DNA of 64,000 nucleotides from Methylocystis echinoides (GCF_040687965.1 NZ_CP156084.1:2542501-2606500), one strand, 5' to 3'; positions 40,660 through 50,651 are shown, counted from the first letter of the stretch. Numbers and translations: made by a program. Notes: generated from the sequence alone by a model not told the origin.

Positions 40660-42490
40660 CAGTCAACGAACTTGTGTCTCCAGCAGCGGCTCGGTTAGGT
40701 TTTGAGTTTCCAGATTCGGCATGGAGACGAAAGTGGCATCCGCTGGAGAAACTTGGGTCGCGGCGTATGAGCAGCGGTCCGACCTAGAGGCGTTTGGCAG
40801 CGCAGGCTTAGCACTATTCGCGATGGCCTTGGAATTCGGGTATGACGACCTTGATACGATCGGCGCAGACGCAGTGGTGGATGGCCCCGATGATAGAGGG
40901 TGCGACGTCGTATATATAGATAAGGATAAGGGTAAGCTTATCGTAGCCCAAGCTTACACTTCAACAAAGACACGCAAAGAAGCGAGCGCATCGAAAGCGG
41001 CATCTCTTCGTCAGGCGATTTCCTATTTAGTCGAGGCCGATATCAAAATGGTTCCAACTCGTCTCAAAGCGAGCGCGGAAGCGGTCCGCGCATCTTTGAG
41101 AGCAGGCGAGATTGAGAGCGTCTATATATGGTTTGTCCATAATTGTCCCGGATCGACAAATGTAAAGACTGAGTTGAGGGCGGTCGAGTCTACGGCGAAC
41201 TCGATCCTCAAAGCGCATTACATTGATTATGGCAAGCCCAATGTTACAGCCGTTGAAATTTCCTCGGAAGTACTTGAACGCTTGTACACCGAAACAAGTA
41301 CACCCATTCTCGTTGATGAGCCTGTCGAATTCGCTACCCCGAGCGGGTTTCGGTTCGAAGAAGGAGAGTGGAGGTGTTTTGTAGCGCCAATTCAACTCGC
41401 TCTTCTAAAGAGTCTGTATGATAAACACAATACAAAACTCTTTTCAGCTAATGTTCGTGACTTCCTTGGAATGAGAGCGAGAGAATCGAATATTAACTAT
41501 CAGACGCAGAAGTCTTTAGCATCTTCGCCTGATAACTTCTTTGTCTATAATAACGGTCTTACTATTCTTACCCATAATATCGAAGTGGCCGAGGACGAAG
41601 GGAAAAAGAAAGTTAAGATTCACGGCTTCTCGGTTGTGAATGGCGCTCAGACTACAGGCACGATCGGAACGTCTGAAAGTAATCCGCCAGGGAATGCCTA
41701 CGTCCTGGCACGCTTTATATCTACTAAAAGCGAGGACCTCGTTGCCGATGTAGTGCGTTACAACAATAGCCAGAACGCGGTTACTGCATCCGATTTCAGA
41801 AGCACTGACCCAATCCAAAGGCGCTTAGTAAAGGAAATGAAGGCGATCTCGGACGCCGAGTATGATGGGGGAAGGCGCGGAGGGATTTCGGCTGCAATTA
41901 AGCGACGGCCAAAGTTGTTGCCTTCGTATTCGGTTGGCCAAGCAATCGCGGCTGTCCACGGTGACCCGACCGTCGCTTATAATGAAAAATCGGCAATATG
42001 GTCGAAAGATGTTCTATACAGCAAGTATTTTAATGACGACCTAACGGCGGCACATGTAGTCTTCTGTTATTCTATCCTGAAAGCAGTTGAAATGGAAAAG
42101 CTCAATCTGCGGCTCAAAGAGGCCGGTGGAGCTATGTCTGCTGCTGATAATGGAAAGCTTGAGTTTTATCGGCGGCGCGGCTCAGTTTTTCTCGTAGTTG
42201 CCGCTATCGGGGAATGTCTGGAGACCGTATCCGACCGAGTGATACCCAACCGATTTAGGCTTAGCTTTGGAAATTCTACACCTGAGCAAGCAGCGAAACT
42301 ATGGTTGCCTGCTGTCGAAACACTCTCAAATCTCAACGCTAATCTAGTGGAAGCGCTAAGTGACGGCCTCAAGAATTCTACCAAGGTTAGGGAAACACTC
42401 CGTTCGTTTTCGCAACTCGTGGCGAGCCTCAAACAACCATATGAGCCAATTTTCAAGCCTATACGTGAAAAGATTGTCGCCTAGTAGACC
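40660..42490. other. AT-richer single-gene islet (probable horizontal acquisition)
   Basis: From just after the HdeD stop to the start of the leuS upstream region the DNA is visibly poorer in G+C than everything around it, with many TTA, ATA, AAT and TAT codons that are rare elsewhere in the window. It contains only the AIPR-family gene. I find no transposase, integrase, tRNA or clear flanking direct repeat, so the route of entry is not visible. The leuS-side edge returns abruptly to high GC at about 42485. Horizontal origin is inferred from composition and from the defence-gene content. Confidence 0.75.
40721..42484 (+). CDS. AIPR (abortive infection phage resistance) family protein
   Basis: AIPR proteins are found in phage-defence loci and in restriction-modification neighbourhoods. 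The 587-residue product has an N-terminal nuclease-like region (about residues 45-80: [32 protein letters not shown]) and a large AIPR region beginning near residue 240. That region shows [28 protein letters not shown] (about 275) and [13 protein letters not shown] (about 306), the family hallmarks. In the nuclease-like motif the usual lysine of PD-(D/E)xK is replaced by Ala-Tyr (QAY). Codon use and base composition are unlike the neighbours. No partner gene (methyltransferase, second toxin or antitoxin) lies next to it. The ATG at 40721 has a weak ribosome site, so the start is moderately certain. Confidence 0.88.
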   Translation: METKVASAGETWVAAYEQRSDLEAFGSAGLALFAMALEFGYDDLDTIGADAVVDGPDDRGCDVVYIDKDKGKLIVAQAYTSTKTRKEASASKAASLRQAISYLVEADIKMVPTRLKASAEAVRASLRAGEIESVYIWFVHNCPGSTNVKTELRAVESTANSILKAHYIDYGKPNVTAVEISSEVLERLYTETSTPILVDEPVEFATPSGFRFEEGEWRCFVAPIQLALLKSLYDKHNTKLFSANVRDFLGMRARESNINYQTQKSLASSPDNFFVYNNGLTILTHNIEVAEDEGKKKVKIHGFSVVNGAQTTGTIGTSESNPPGNAYVLARFISTKSEDLVADVVRYNNSQNAVTASDFRSTDPIQRRLVKEMKAISDAEYDGGRRGGISAAIKRRPKLLPSYSVGQAIAAVHGDPTVAYNEKSAIWSKDVLYSKYFNDDLTAAHVVFCYSILKAVEMEKLNLRLKEAGGAMSAADNGKLEFYRRRGSVFLVVAAIGECLETVSDRVIPNRFRLSFGNSTPEQAAKLWLPAVETLSNLNANLVEALSDGLKNSTKVRETLRSFSQLVASLKQPYEPIFKPIREKIVA

Positions 42491-42570
42491 GCGGCCCCTT
42501 TGACATCCCCCCTCCCGACCGGCATTTAGGAGCGCGAATTTCGACCGCTCCGACCGGACAGCCGCCCCGC

Positions 42571-45207
42571 ATGAGACCCGACCGCTATAATTTCGCCGAA
42601 GCCGAGCCGAAGTGGCAGAAAATCTGGGAGGAGCGGCAGGTCTTCAAGGCGGGGGCCAAGCCCGCGGCGCCCAAATATTACGTGCTGGAGATGTTCCCCT
42701 ATCCGTCGGGGCGTCTCCATATGGGCCATGTCCGCAATTACTCTATGGGCGACGTCATCGCCCGCTTCATGCGCGGGCGGGGTTTCGACGTCCTGCATCC
42801 GATGGGCTGGGACGCCTTCGGCCTACCGGCCGAGAACGCGGCGGCGCAGACCGGCGCGCATCCGGCCAAATGGACCTACGCCAATATCGCCGCCATGCGC
42901 GCCCAGCTCAAGACGCTGGGCCTGTCGCTCGACTGGTCGCGCGAGATCGCAACATGCGACCCTGAATATTACAAGCACCAGCAGCGGCTGTTTCTGGATT
43001 TTCTGAAAGCGGGCATCGTCGACCGCAAGAAATCCAAGGTGAACTGGGACCCGGTCGACATGACCGTGCTCGCCAATGAGCAGGTCATCGACGGACGCGG
43101 CTGGCGTTCGGGCGCGCTCGTCGAACAGCGCGAGCTGACCCAATGGTTCCTGAAAATCACGAGCTATTCGGTGGAGCTGCTCGCTGCGCTCGACACGTTG
43201 GACCGCTGGCCCGAGAAGGTGCGGCTCATGCAGCGCAACTGGATCGGCCGCTCGGAGGGCATGCTGGTCCGCTTCGCGCTCGCAGCGCCGCTCGACGACG
43301 CGCAGGAGATCGAGGTTTTCACCACCCGCGCCGATACGCTCTTCGGCGCGAAATTCGTCGCGCTCGCCGCCGACCATCCGCTGGCCAAAGCGGCGGCCGA
43401 GAAGAATGAGGCGCTCGCCGCCTTCTGCGAGGAATGCCGCCGCGGCGGCACGTCCGCCGAGGCGATCGAGACGGCCGAAAAACAGGGCTTCGACACGGGG
43501 CTGCGCGTCGTGCATCCCTTCGATCCCAACTGGACGCTCCCCGTCTACGTCGCGAATTTCATCCTCATGGACTACGGCACGGGCGCGATCTTCGGCTGCC
43601 CGGCGCATGATCAGCGCGACCTCGATTTCGCGACCAAATACGGGCTCGGCTTCAAAGTCGTCGTCTGCCCGGCGGGCGAGGACGCGGCGGGGCTCGAAAG
43701 GAAGATTGCCGAGAGCGGCGAGGCCTTCGACGCCGACGGTACGCTCGTCAACTCCGAGTTTTTGAACGGCTTCACGGTTCCCGAGGCGAAGGAGCATGTC
43801 GCCAGCCGGCTGGAGACGACGGCGCTCTTCAACGCGCCGCAGGGCGTTCGCAAGGTCAATTACAAGCTCCGCGACTGGGGCGTTTCGCGCCAGCGCTATT
43901 GGGGCTGCCCGATCCCGATCATCCATTGCGAGACCTGCGGTCCCGTGCCCGTTCCCGAGGCCGATTTGCCGGTCACGCTCCCGGAGGACGTGACCTTCGA
44001 TCAGCCGGGCAATCCGCTCGACCGCCATCCGACCTGGAAGGACGTCCCCTGTCCGTCTTGCGGGAAGCCCGCGCGCCGCGAGACGGACACCATGGACACT
44101 TTCGTCGATTCGTCTTGGTATTACGCGCGCTTCGCGGACCCCCACAACGACAGGGAGCCCGCTTCGGCGGAAGCGCTCGGGCGCTGGCTGCCGGTCGATC
44201 AATATATCGGCGGCATCGAGCACGCGATCCTGCATCTGCTCTATTCGCGCTTCTTCGCCCGCGCGATGCGCGACTCCGGCCACGCCGCCGCGGCCGAACC
44301 CTTCTCGGGCCTCTTTACGCAGGGAATGGTCGTCCACGAGACCTATAAGGGGCCCGACGGCTGGGTCTCGCCCGCGGCCATCCGCATCGAGGCGGGGGAG
44401 GGCGGCAAGCGCCGGGCTTTCCTGATCGACGGCGCCGGCGAAGTCGAGATCGGCCCGATCGAGAAAATGTCAAAGTCGAAGAAGAACACGGTCGACCCCG
44501 ACGACATTGTTGCAAGCTACGGCGCCGACACGGCTCGGCTCTTCGTGCTCTCCGACAGCCCGCCCGACCGCGACGTGATCTGGTCGGACGAAGGCGCCCA
44601 GGGCGCCTGGCGCTTCGTGCAGCGCCTGTGGCGCATCACGGGAGAACTCGGCCGCGTCGCCGCCCCGGCGGGCGCGCCCTCGCCCGCCGAGATCGGCGCC
44701 GAGGCGCTGAAGCTGCGCAAGGCCACGCACAAGACGGTCGCGCAGGTCAGCGAAAACATCGAGCGCCTGCGCTTCAACAGCGCCATCGCCCGCATCCGCG
44801 AATTCGTCAGCGAATTGACCGCGGCGCTCGACGCGGTGACGGAGACCCCCGTCGGCGCCGATCTCGCTTTCGCCTTCCGCGAGGCGGCGGACGCGCTCAT
44901 CCGCCTCGTCGCCCCGATGACCCCGCATGTCGCGGAAGAATGCTGGACCGATCTTGGCCATAAAGGGCTGGTATCCGAGGCGGCCTGGCCCGTGGCCGAC
45001 CCGGCGCTGGTGGCCCAGGAGACGATAACCCTGCCGGTGCAGGTCAACGGCAAGAAACGCGCGGAAATTATTGTCGCGCATGACGCCGACGAGGAAACGA
45101 TTCGCAAAGAGGCGCTGGCGCAGGATGGCGTCCTCCGCGCCATGGAAGGCAAGCCGCTCAAGAAGTTCATTCTCGTGCCGAAGAGGATCGTCAATGTGGT
45201 CGTGTGA
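42571..45207 (+). CDS. leuS: Leucyl-tRNA synthetase
   Basis: LeuS charges tRNA-Leu. The 878-residue protein is of normal length and has the class I HIGH signature as HMGH (residues 50-53, in [15 protein letters not shown]), the editing (CP1) domain with [20 protein letters not shown], the zinc-type CETCG and CPSCG pairs, and the KMSKS loop at about 632-636 ([15 protein letters not shown]). It lies directly downstream of the AIPR islet. lptE and holA follow, a gene order common in alphaproteobacteria. Confidence 0.97.
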   Translation: MRPDRYNFAEAEPKWQKIWEERQVFKAGAKPAAPKYYVLEMFPYPSGRLHMGHVRNYSMGDVIARFMRGRGFDVLHPMGWDAFGLPAENAAAQTGAHPAKWTYANIAAMRAQLKTLGLSLDWSREIATCDPEYYKHQQRLFLDFLKAGIVDRKKSKVNWDPVDMTVLANEQVIDGRGWRSGALVEQRELTQWFLKITSYSVELLAALDTLDRWPEKVRLMQRNWIGRSEGMLVRFALAAPLDDAQEIEVFTTRADTLFGAKFVALAADHPLAKAAAEKNEALAAFCEECRRGGTSAEAIETAEKQGFDTGLRVVHPFDPNWTLPVYVANFILMDYGTGAIFGCPAHDQRDLDFATKYGLGFKVVVCPAGEDAAGLERKIAESGEAFDADGTLVNSEFLNGFTVPEAKEHVASRLETTALFNAPQGVRKVNYKLRDWGVSRQRYWGCPIPIIHCETCGPVPVPEADLPVTLPEDVTFDQPGNPLDRHPTWKDVPCPSCGKPARRETDTMDTFVDSSWYYARFADPHNDREPASAEALGRWLPVDQYIGGIEHAILHLLYSRFFARAMRDSGHAAAAEPFSGLFTQGMVVHETYKGPDGWVSPAAIRIEAGEGGKRRAFLIDGAGEVEIGPIEKMSKSKKNTVDPDDIVASYGADTARLFVLSDSPPDRDVIWSDEGAQGAWRFVQRLWRITGELGRVAAPAGAPSPAEIGAEALKLRKATHKTVAQVSENIERLRFNSAIARIREFVSELTAALDAVTETPVGADLAFAFREAADALIRLVAPMTPHVAEECWTDLGHKGLVSEAAWPVADPALVAQETITLPVQVNGKKRAEIIVAHDADEETIRKEALAQDGVLRAMEGKPLKKFILVPKRIVNVVV

Positions 45208-45262
45208 CAAGGCGCAGCGGAACGCCCACGCCGTCCCTCACCCTGTGCGCGGGCGCGACCGG

Positions 45263-45796
45263 ATGAGGGCGCTGCTGCTCGCCGCATTTGCCCTTTCGGG
45301 CGCGGTTCCGCTCGCCGGCTGCATCCAGCCGCTCTACGGGGCCAATGGGGCCTTCGACGCCTCGCCGCTGGCTTCCGAGCTGCAGGCCATCGAGGTCGAC
45401 GAGATTCCAGGCCGCATCGGCCATTATCTGCGCAACGATCTGATTTACGGCTTCAACGGCACGGGCTCGTCGGTTGCGCCGCGCTATCGCCTGAGCGTCG
45501 TTCTGCGCGAGCGCGTGCAGACGCCGATCCTCGACACGGTCACCGGCCGCGCGACCTCTGCGACCGTTATCGTCGACGCCGATTACAGGCTCGTCACCTG
45601 GCCGCAGAATGTGGTGGTGACGCAGGGCACCGCCTTCAACATCGCGAGCTACGACCGTTTCTCGAACCGCTTTTCCAACGTGCGCGCCGCCCGCGACGCG
45701 GAGATCCGCGACGCCCGGGTGATCGCGGATTCGATCCGTACGCGCATTTCGACGGAAATGGCGATGCGCGAGCCCGCCCCGACGCTCGTCCGCTGA
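45263..45796 (+). CDS. lptE: LPS-assembly lipoprotein LptE
   Basis: LptE is the outer-membrane lipoprotein that plugs the LptD barrel for LPS export. The 177-residue product starts MRALLLAAFALSGAVPLAGC with a lipobox cysteine at residue 20, followed by IQPLYG, which is typical of LptE. The body contains RYRLSVVLRERVQTPILDTVTGRATSATVIVDADYRL. I prefer the ATG at 45263, which gives a proper lipoprotein signal; an in-frame ATG at 45194 overlaps leuS and adds a hydrophilic leader. It lies between leuS and holA as in many Gram-negatives. Confidence 0.92.
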   Translation: MRALLLAAFALSGAVPLAGCIQPLYGANGAFDASPLASELQAIEVDEIPGRIGHYLRNDLIYGFNGTGSSVAPRYRLSVVLRERVQTPILDTVTGRATSATVIVDADYRLVTWPQNVVVTQGTAFNIASYDRFSNRFSNVRAARDAEIRDARVIADSIRTRISTEMAMREPAPTLVR

Positions 45797-45826
45797 GCCG
45801 CGGCGCGGCGGGCAGGGAGGGGCTGG

Positions 45827-46849
45827 ATGGTCGCCGTCTCGCACCGCGACGCCGAGCGCTTCGTCGCGTCTCCGCCGGAGAGCGTCTTTCTTTTCCTGAT
45901 CCACGGCTCCGACGCCGGCATGGTGCGAGAGCGGGCGCTCGCGATCGTGACTCAGCGCGTCGACGACCGGCGCGATCCGTTTCAGTTTGTCGAGCTCTCC
46001 GGCGACGCCGTGTCCGCCGATCCGTTGACGCTGCTCGACGAAGCCAACACCACGCCGCTCTTTGGCGGCCGCCGCGCCATTCTGGTCGAGACGGGCGCGA
46101 AATCGGTCATCCCCGCGGTTGCGTCGCTGATCGCCGCGCCGCCGGCCGCCTGCACGATCGTTCTGACCGCCGGCGCGCTGAAAAAAGATGCGCCGTTGCG
46201 CAAGCTCGTGGAGGGCGCGAAGCAAGGGGCCGGACTCGAGTGCCTCCCGGATACGGAGCAGGACATTCATGCGCTGGTCGACCGCACGCTGCTCGAAGCC
46301 AATCTCGTGGCGACGCCCGAGGCGCGGGCGCTGCTCCTCGCCGCCCTCGGCGAAGATCGGCTGATGAGCCGCGCCGAGCTCTCCAAGCTCGTTCTCTATG
46401 TGCATGGCCGTGAACATGTCGAAGCCGCGGATGTCGAGGCGATCGTCGCCCATGCCTCCAGCATCGCCTCCGACCGCGTCGTGGCCGCCGCTTTCGCGGG
46501 CCGCGCGGGCGAGACGCTCGACGCTTATTTTGCGCAAGGAGGCGACGCCGGCGCGCTGCTCTTCGGCGCCCTGCGCTACGCTTTGGCGCTCCATCGCGCC
46601 CGGCTCGCCATGGAGCGCGAGGGCGGGCGCGCCGACGCCGGCGTCACCGCGCTCTATCGCGCCGGCTTCGGCTTCATGCATCGCGCCTTGATGGAGGAGC
46701 AGCTCAAGAGCTGGACGTCCGCCCGTCTCGGCGCCCTGATCGAGCCCCTGCGCGACGCCCAGACCCGCGCCCGCGCCAATGCGAATATCGCGCAAATGGA
46801 GGCCGAACGCGCGCTCTGGCGGGTGGCGAGAGCGGCGGGGAAGCGATGA
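45827..46849 (+). CDS. holA: DNA polymerase III delta subunit
   Basis: HolA is the clamp-loader subunit that opens the beta sliding clamp. The 340-residue protein shows the N-terminal FLIHGSDAGMVRERALAI, the middle GRRAILVETG and VLTAGALKKDAPLRKLVEGAKQGAGLECLPDTEQDI blocks, and the C-terminal collar domain (DAYFAQGGDAGALLFGALRYALALHRAR). Length is standard. A gap of about 54 nt separates it from the convergent purQ gene, and I see no clear terminator in it. Confidence 0.93.
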   Translation: MVAVSHRDAERFVASPPESVFLFLIHGSDAGMVRERALAIVTQRVDDRRDPFQFVELSGDAVSADPLTLLDEANTTPLFGGRRAILVETGAKSVIPAVASLIAAPPAACTIVLTAGALKKDAPLRKLVEGAKQGAGLECLPDTEQDIHALVDRTLLEANLVATPEARALLLAALGEDRLMSRAELSKLVLYVHGREHVEAADVEAIVAHASSIASDRVVAAAFAGRAGETLDAYFAQGGDAGALLFGALRYALALHRARLAMEREGGRADAGVTALYRAGFGFMHRALMEEQLKSWTSARLGALIEPLRDAQTRARANANIAQMEAERALWRVARAAGKR

Positions 46850-46903
46850 TCACGGGCCGGATTTTCCGCCCTCGCCCTCGCCGGCGGCGAAGCGCCGCGG
46901 CGT

Positions 46904-47593
46904 TTACGCTGCGCTGGCGAGGCTTTCGAACAGCGCGCGGCCGTCGATTCCGCCGACGAGCGGGTCGATGAGATTTTCGGGATGCGGCATCAGCCCGAGC
47001 ACATTGCGCTTTTCTGAATAGATGCCGGCGATGTCGTTGCGCGAGCCATTGGGATTGGCGTCGCCGCCGAGGGCGCCGTCGGCGGCGCAATAGCGAAAGG
47101 CGACGAGGCCTTCGCCCTCGAGCCGCGCGATGGTCGCGTCGTCGGCTTCGTAATTGCCTTCGCCATGGGCGATGCAGACCTCGATCACCTGGCCCTTGGC
47201 GTAGTGGCGCGTGAAGGCCGTGTCGTTCCGCTCGACGCGCAAATGCTGCATCTTGCAGACGAAGCGCAAATTGGCGTTGCGCATGAGCAAGCCGGGCAGC
47301 AGGCCGCTTTCGCAGAGGATCTGGAATCCGTTGCAGACCCCGAGCACGAGGCCGCCGCGGGCGGCGTGCGCCCGCACCGCGTCCATGATCGTTGCGCGGC
47401 CGGCGATGGCGCCGCAGCGCAGATAGTCGCCGTAAGAGAAGCCCCCCGGCAGGACGACGAGATCGGTCCCCGCCGGCAGCTCATGGTCGGCGTGCCAGAG
47501 CATGGCGGGCTTCTGCCCGGTCGCCTGCTCGAGCGCGCGCGCCATGTCGCCTTCGCGATTGGAGCCCGGAAAGACGATGACGGCGGCTTTCAT
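46904..47593 (-). CDS. purQ: Phosphoribosylformylglycinamidine synthase, glutaminase subunit PurQ
   Basis: PurQ supplies ammonia from glutamine to PurL in the fourth step of purine synthesis. The 229-residue protein has the class I amidotransferase triad Cys87 (in [12 protein letters not shown]), His204 and Glu206 (in MPHPENL). It also has [14 protein letters not shown] and the [13 protein letters not shown] oxyanion region. It lies 9 nt downstream of purS on the same strand, as expected. PurL is not in this window. Confidence 0.97.
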   Translation of the reverse strand: MKAAVIVFPGSNREGDMARALEQATGQKPAMLWHADHELPAGTDLVVLPGGFSYGDYLRCGAIAGRATIMDAVRAHAARGGLVLGVCNGFQILCESGLLPGLLMRNANLRFVCKMQHLRVERNDTAFTRHYAKGQVIEVCIAHGEGNYEADDATIARLEGEGLVAFRYCAADGALGGDANPNGSRNDIAGIYSEKRNVLGLMPHPENLIDPLVGGIDGRALFESLASAA

Positions 47594-47602
47594 GGCGTTC
47601 TC

Positions 47603-47839
47603 TTAAACGTCGATCTGGTAATTTTCGATAACGGTGTTGGCGAGCAGCTTCTCGCAGGCGGCGGTGAGCTGCGCCTTCGCCGCGGCCGCGTCCGCGCCCG
47701 TCACCTCGACATCGAAAACCTTGCCCTGGCGCACGCTCTCGACGCCCTCGACGCCGAGCGACTTCAGCGCGCCCTCGATCGCCTTGCCTTGCGGATCGAG
47801 GACGCCGTTCTTTAAGGTGACGACGACGCGTGCTTTCAT
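47603..47839 (-). CDS. purS: Phosphoribosylformylglycinamidine synthase subunit PurS
   Basis: PurS bridges PurL and PurQ in the small-subunit FGAM synthetase. The 78-residue protein matches the family almost end to end: MKARVVVTLKNGVLDPQGKAIEGALKSLGVEGVESVRQGKVFDVEV. purQ follows after 9 nt. purC, which normally sits just upstream, is separated from it by two unrelated genes. Confidence 0.97.
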   Translation of the reverse strand: MKARVVVTLKNGVLDPQGKAIEGALKSLGVEGVESVRQGKVFDVEVTGADAAAAKAQLTAACEKLLANTVIENYQIDV

Positions 47840-47914
47840 GAGCCTTCAGTTCCGTGTGGGAGCCGCCTCACGGTTAACGGCCCGGCGCGCAAAGGGCAAG
47901 CGTCGGATGCGGCC

Positions 47915-48361
47915 TCAGAACGACTGGGCGGCGGCCCCGACCACCAGGCAGGAGACGACGATCGCCGTCAGCGGACGCCTCAGCTTCGGATACCATTGTG
48001 GGGCGCGCCCCGCCCGCGTCTCCGCGAGGTCGTAGAAAAGCAGGCCCATGAAGCCCGCTGCGAGCAGGATGAGGCCCGAAACCCCGCCGATGAGCAGGGC
48101 CGGAAGGGCAAGTAGCGACGGCGCCACGCTGCGGCCGAGCGGCCCTGGTCCGGGGTCGTCGCGCTGCATGGCCGCGCCCCAATGCACGCCGCCCATGAAG
48201 GACAGGATGATGGCGCCGTAGCCGAGCAGGAGGGTCAAGCCGAAAGGCCGCAGCGTCCCAGCAAAAAAAGGGATCGAGGCGAGGGCGCCGGCGAAGAAGG
48301 GAATCGCGCCTGCATAGCCGAGCCATTTCGCCGCTTCCGGAAGGGATTCTCTTGTGCGCAT
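47915..48361 (-). CDS. DUF3429 family membrane protein
   Basis: The 148-residue product is a small polytopic membrane protein with about four to five hydrophobic segments. It contains the DUF3429 pattern WLGYAGAIPFFAGALASIPF, LLGYGAIILSFMGGVHWGAAM and FLLFYD-like segments near the C-terminus. The start at 48361 has a GGAGG about 5 nt upstream on the minus strand; the longer open frame to 48409 is not supported. The function of the family is unknown. It interrupts the purC-purS order together with the Uma2 gene. Confidence 0.85.
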   Translation of the reverse strand: MRTRESLPEAAKWLGYAGAIPFFAGALASIPFFAGTLRPFGLTLLLGYGAIILSFMGGVHWGAAMQRDDPGPGPLGRSVAPSLLALPALLIGGVSGLILLAAGFMGLLFYDLAETRAGRAPQWYPKLRRPLTAIVVSCLVVGAAAQSF

Positions 48362-48450
48362 CACTGCCTCCTTTTGGAGCAAAGTGAGCGTGGCGGCTGG
48401 CGGCCACAAGGCGCGCGGCGGTCAAAGGCCGCCTGAAATTCGCCAGCCGT

Positions 48451-49017
48451 CTAAAGGAGACCTGTGTCCCGATAAATGTCGCGCAGAGCGACCCGCGCGC
48501 CGATGACGGGGAGGTCGACTTCGCCGTCGGCGGTCTCGAAGCGGCGTTCGGCGAAGCCATTCTTCCGGTCGTAGGATACGACCTCGACCGCGTCCTGCGC
48601 CACGACGACATATTGCGAAAGGCTCGGCAGCGTGGCGTAAGCCTTGCGCTTCCACCGCAGGTCACGATTCGCGGTTGACGGGGAAAGAATTTCGAAAACG
48701 ATCAAAGGATCGTCGCATTCCGTTACAATGGGGTTGCCGCTCGGGCGCACCAGGATGTCTGGTACGGGAACGCCAATCTCAGAAACACGCACCCCGAGTC
48801 CCGGTACGACGACCCATGAGGCCTGGCTCGTCGCCGCCGCGCGATCAAGGACGACGATCAGATTGCGCGCGATGAGTTGATGCAGAAAACTTGCCGAAGC
48901 GTTCAAGATCGGCTCCCCGTCGACCAACTCCCACTTCTCTTCATCGGGGCGCGTGGCCGTGAACGCGAAGAATTCCTCCGCGTTCATCGGGCGAGGGTCT
49001 TGGAAGGGGACGCCCAA
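48451..49017 (-). CDS. Uma2 family restriction endonuclease-like protein (DUF820)
   Basis: Uma2 proteins have a PD-(D/E)xK nuclease fold, are abundant in cyanobacteria and are of uncertain role. The 188-residue product shows the family sequence MNAEEFFAF, EEKWELVDGEPIL, the first catalytic acidic residue in PVPDILVRPSG and the second in LIVFEILSPSTANRDLRWKRKAYATLPSLSQYVVV. The start is a TTG at 49017 because a perfect AGGAGG lies 5 nt upstream, whereas the internal ATG at 48987 has none. It starts 21 nt after purC and so may be read from the purine transcript. Confidence 0.9.
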   Translation of the reverse strand: MGVPFQDPRPMNAEEFFAFTATRPDEEKWELVDGEPILNASASFLHQLIARNLIVVLDRAAATSQASWVVVPGLGVRVSEIGVPVPDILVRPSGNPIVTECDDPLIVFEILSPSTANRDLRWKRKAYATLPSLSQYVVVAQDAVEVVSYDRKNGFAERRFETADGEVDLPVIGARVALRDIYRDTGLL

Positions 49018-49022
49018 AGCCG

Positions 49023-49028
49023 CCTCCT
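49023..49028 (-). promoter_or_regulatory. Ribosome binding site setting the TTG start of the Uma2 gene
   Basis: On the minus strand this is AGGAGG, 5 nt before the TTG at 49017. It decides between the TTG start (188 aa) and the internal ATG at 48987, which has no comparable site. Confidence 0.75.
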
Positions 49029-49038
49029 GTCGTGGCTC

Positions 49039-49803
49039 CTACTGCACCAGCTTGGGGGCGCCGACGCGGACGTTTTCGCCTTCCTGCATGATGCCGAGCC
49101 GGCGCGCGACCTCCGTATAGGCCTCCACCAGCCCGCCGAGGTCGCGGCGGAAGCGGTCCTTGTCCAGCTTGTCGTTTGACTTGATGTCCCACAGACGGCA
49201 GCTGTCGGGCGAAATCTCGTCGGCGACGACGATTCGCATCATGTCGCCTTCCCAGAGCCGGCCGCACTCCATCTTGAAATCGACGAGGCGGATGCCGACG
49301 CCGAGGAACAGGCCGGAGAGAAAGTCGTTCACGCGGATGGCGAGCGCCATGATGTCGTCGATCTCCTGCGGCGTCGCCCAGCCGAAGGCGGTGATGTGCT
49401 CCTCCGAGACCATCGGGTCGTCGAGCGCGTCGTTCTTGTAGTAGAACTCGATGATCGAGCGGGGCAATTGGGTGCCCTCCTCGATGCCGAGGCGCTTGGC
49501 CAGCGAGCCGGCCGCGACATTGCGCACCACGACCTCGAGCGGAATGATCTCCACCTCGCGGATGAGCTGCTCGCGCATGTTCAGCCGGCGGATGAAATGC
49601 GTCGGCACCCCAATGTTGTTGAGATGCTGGAAGATATATTCCGAGATGCGATTGTTCAGGACGCCCTTGCCATCGATCACCTCATGCTTTTTGGCGTTGA
49701 AGGCGGTGGCGTCGTCCTTGAAATGCTGAATCAACGTGCCAGGCTCCGGCCCCTCGTAAAGGACCTTGGCCTTGCCTTCGTAGATACGGCGACGGCGGTT
49801 CAT
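49039..49803 (-). CDS. purC: SAICAR synthetase (phosphoribosylaminoimidazole-succinocarboxamide synthase)
   Basis: PurC makes SAICAR in the eighth step of purine synthesis. The 254-residue protein begins [22 protein letters not shown] and has the family blocks [54 protein letters not shown] and the ATP-binding [14 protein letters not shown] start at 49803; the frame is open further upstream, but the added 53 residues are not conserved and no better ribosome site is visible. It shares its strand with purS and purQ but is separated from them by an Uma2 and a DUF3429 gene. Confidence 0.96.
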   Translation of the reverse strand: MNRRRRIYEGKAKVLYEGPEPGTLIQHFKDDATAFNAKKHEVIDGKGVLNNRISEYIFQHLNNIGVPTHFIRRLNMREQLIREVEIIPLEVVVRNVAAGSLAKRLGIEEGTQLPRSIIEFYYKNDALDDPMVSEEHITAFGWATPQEIDDIMALAIRVNDFLSGLFLGVGIRLVDFKMECGRLWEGDMMRIVVADEISPDSCRLWDIKSNDKLDKDRFRRDLGGLVEAYTEVARRLGIMQEGENVRVGAPKLVQ

Positions 49804-50174
49804 TGGGATCAACCGGGGCTTGAGAAAATCCATGTGGTCGGCCGCGGCTCCTCCGATTTTGCCCACCGCGTCCGAAGTCGCACCGGGAGGCAGGTCAAGG
49901 TCGCCGACCGCAACAGGGGCGGTCGTAACGTCTTTGGGGGCCAGTGACAAGCCAGCGCTCACCCTTCCAGGGAGCGCCTTACTTTAGCCGAATATGGAAG
50001 CTGGCACAACGCGCGCAAGATCGGCGTCTTGCGCGCGCCCGCGCGCGAATGTCGCAGGCTGGCGGCTTGGCATTGGCGCCGCGGTCGAATTTCGCCTATA
50101 TGCGTGCGGCGCGTGCGATGCGGCAGCGGATTCGCCCGCGAGACAAAGTTCGAGCAACCCGGCTGAGGATGGAC
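49804..50174. other. Divergent purC/zeta intergenic region, about 370 nt
   Basis: This interval must hold the promoters of purC (minus) and the ATPase inhibitor gene (plus). A 9-bp inverted repeat (50011-50019 with 50028-50036, loop of 8) is present without a T-run, so it is not a classic terminator. The minus strand remains open upstream of purC to 49962, but I regard that part as non-coding. I see no PurR-type or riboswitch signature that I can defend. Confidence 0.4.
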
Positions 50175-50498
50175 ATGAGCACTTTCGACCAGCGCGAGGA
50201 TTCCTTCGAGAAACGCTACGTCCATGACGAGGAGCTGAAGTTCCGCGCCGAGGCGCGCCGCAACAAGCTCGTCGGCCTCTGGGCGGCCGAGAAGCTGGGC
50301 AAGACCGGCGCCGAGGCCCAGGCCTACGCCGCCGCTCTGGTTGCGGCGGAGGTCTCCGCCGACGCCGACGAGCGCGTCGTGGCGACGGTCAAGAAGGACT
50401 TCGAGGCGGCCGGCGTCGATCAGTCAGAGCACCAGATCCGTCGCACCATGGAAGAAATGCTCGCCAAGGCCAAGGCCGAGATCAAGGCGGGCGCGTAA
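50175..50498 (+). CDS. F1-ATPase inhibitor zeta subunit (DUF1476)
   Basis: This small protein is the alphaproteobacterial inhibitor that blocks reverse rotation and ATP hydrolysis by the F1 motor. The 107-residue product has the characteristic start MSTFDQREDSFEKRYVHDEELKFRAEARRNKLVGLWAAEKLG and a C-terminal helix ending ISQSTRRTMEEML-like (HQIRRTMEEMLAKAKAEI). I chose the ATG at 50175, with CTGAGG 7 nt upstream; an ATG two codons earlier is the alternative. It is divergent from purC. No ATP synthase operon is in the window, which is usual for zeta. Confidence 0.93.
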   Translation: MSTFDQREDSFEKRYVHDEELKFRAEARRNKLVGLWAAEKLGKTGAEAQAYAAALVAAEVSADADERVVATVKKDFEAAGVDQSEHQIRRTMEEMLAKAKAEIKAGA

Positions 50499-50651
50499 GG
50501 CGTCGGCAGCCGCCGTCTTTGCAAAGCGCTTGAGCGACGACGCGCTCGAGGGCCGCCTTGGCGGCCGCTGGATTGCGTCGCCAAGGCGCGCGATGATGGA
50601 CGAAGCCGCCGCCAGCGGCGAATTTTAAGTTTTCTCGCGCAAGCTTGCGCC

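Noticed and set aside
49804-49962. N-terminal extension of PurC
   Set aside because: The added residues are unconserved, and the [18 protein letters not shown] start is the usual one for the family.
50011-50036. Terminator in the purC/zeta gap
   Set aside because: A 9-bp inverted repeat is present, but there is no T-run on either strand.
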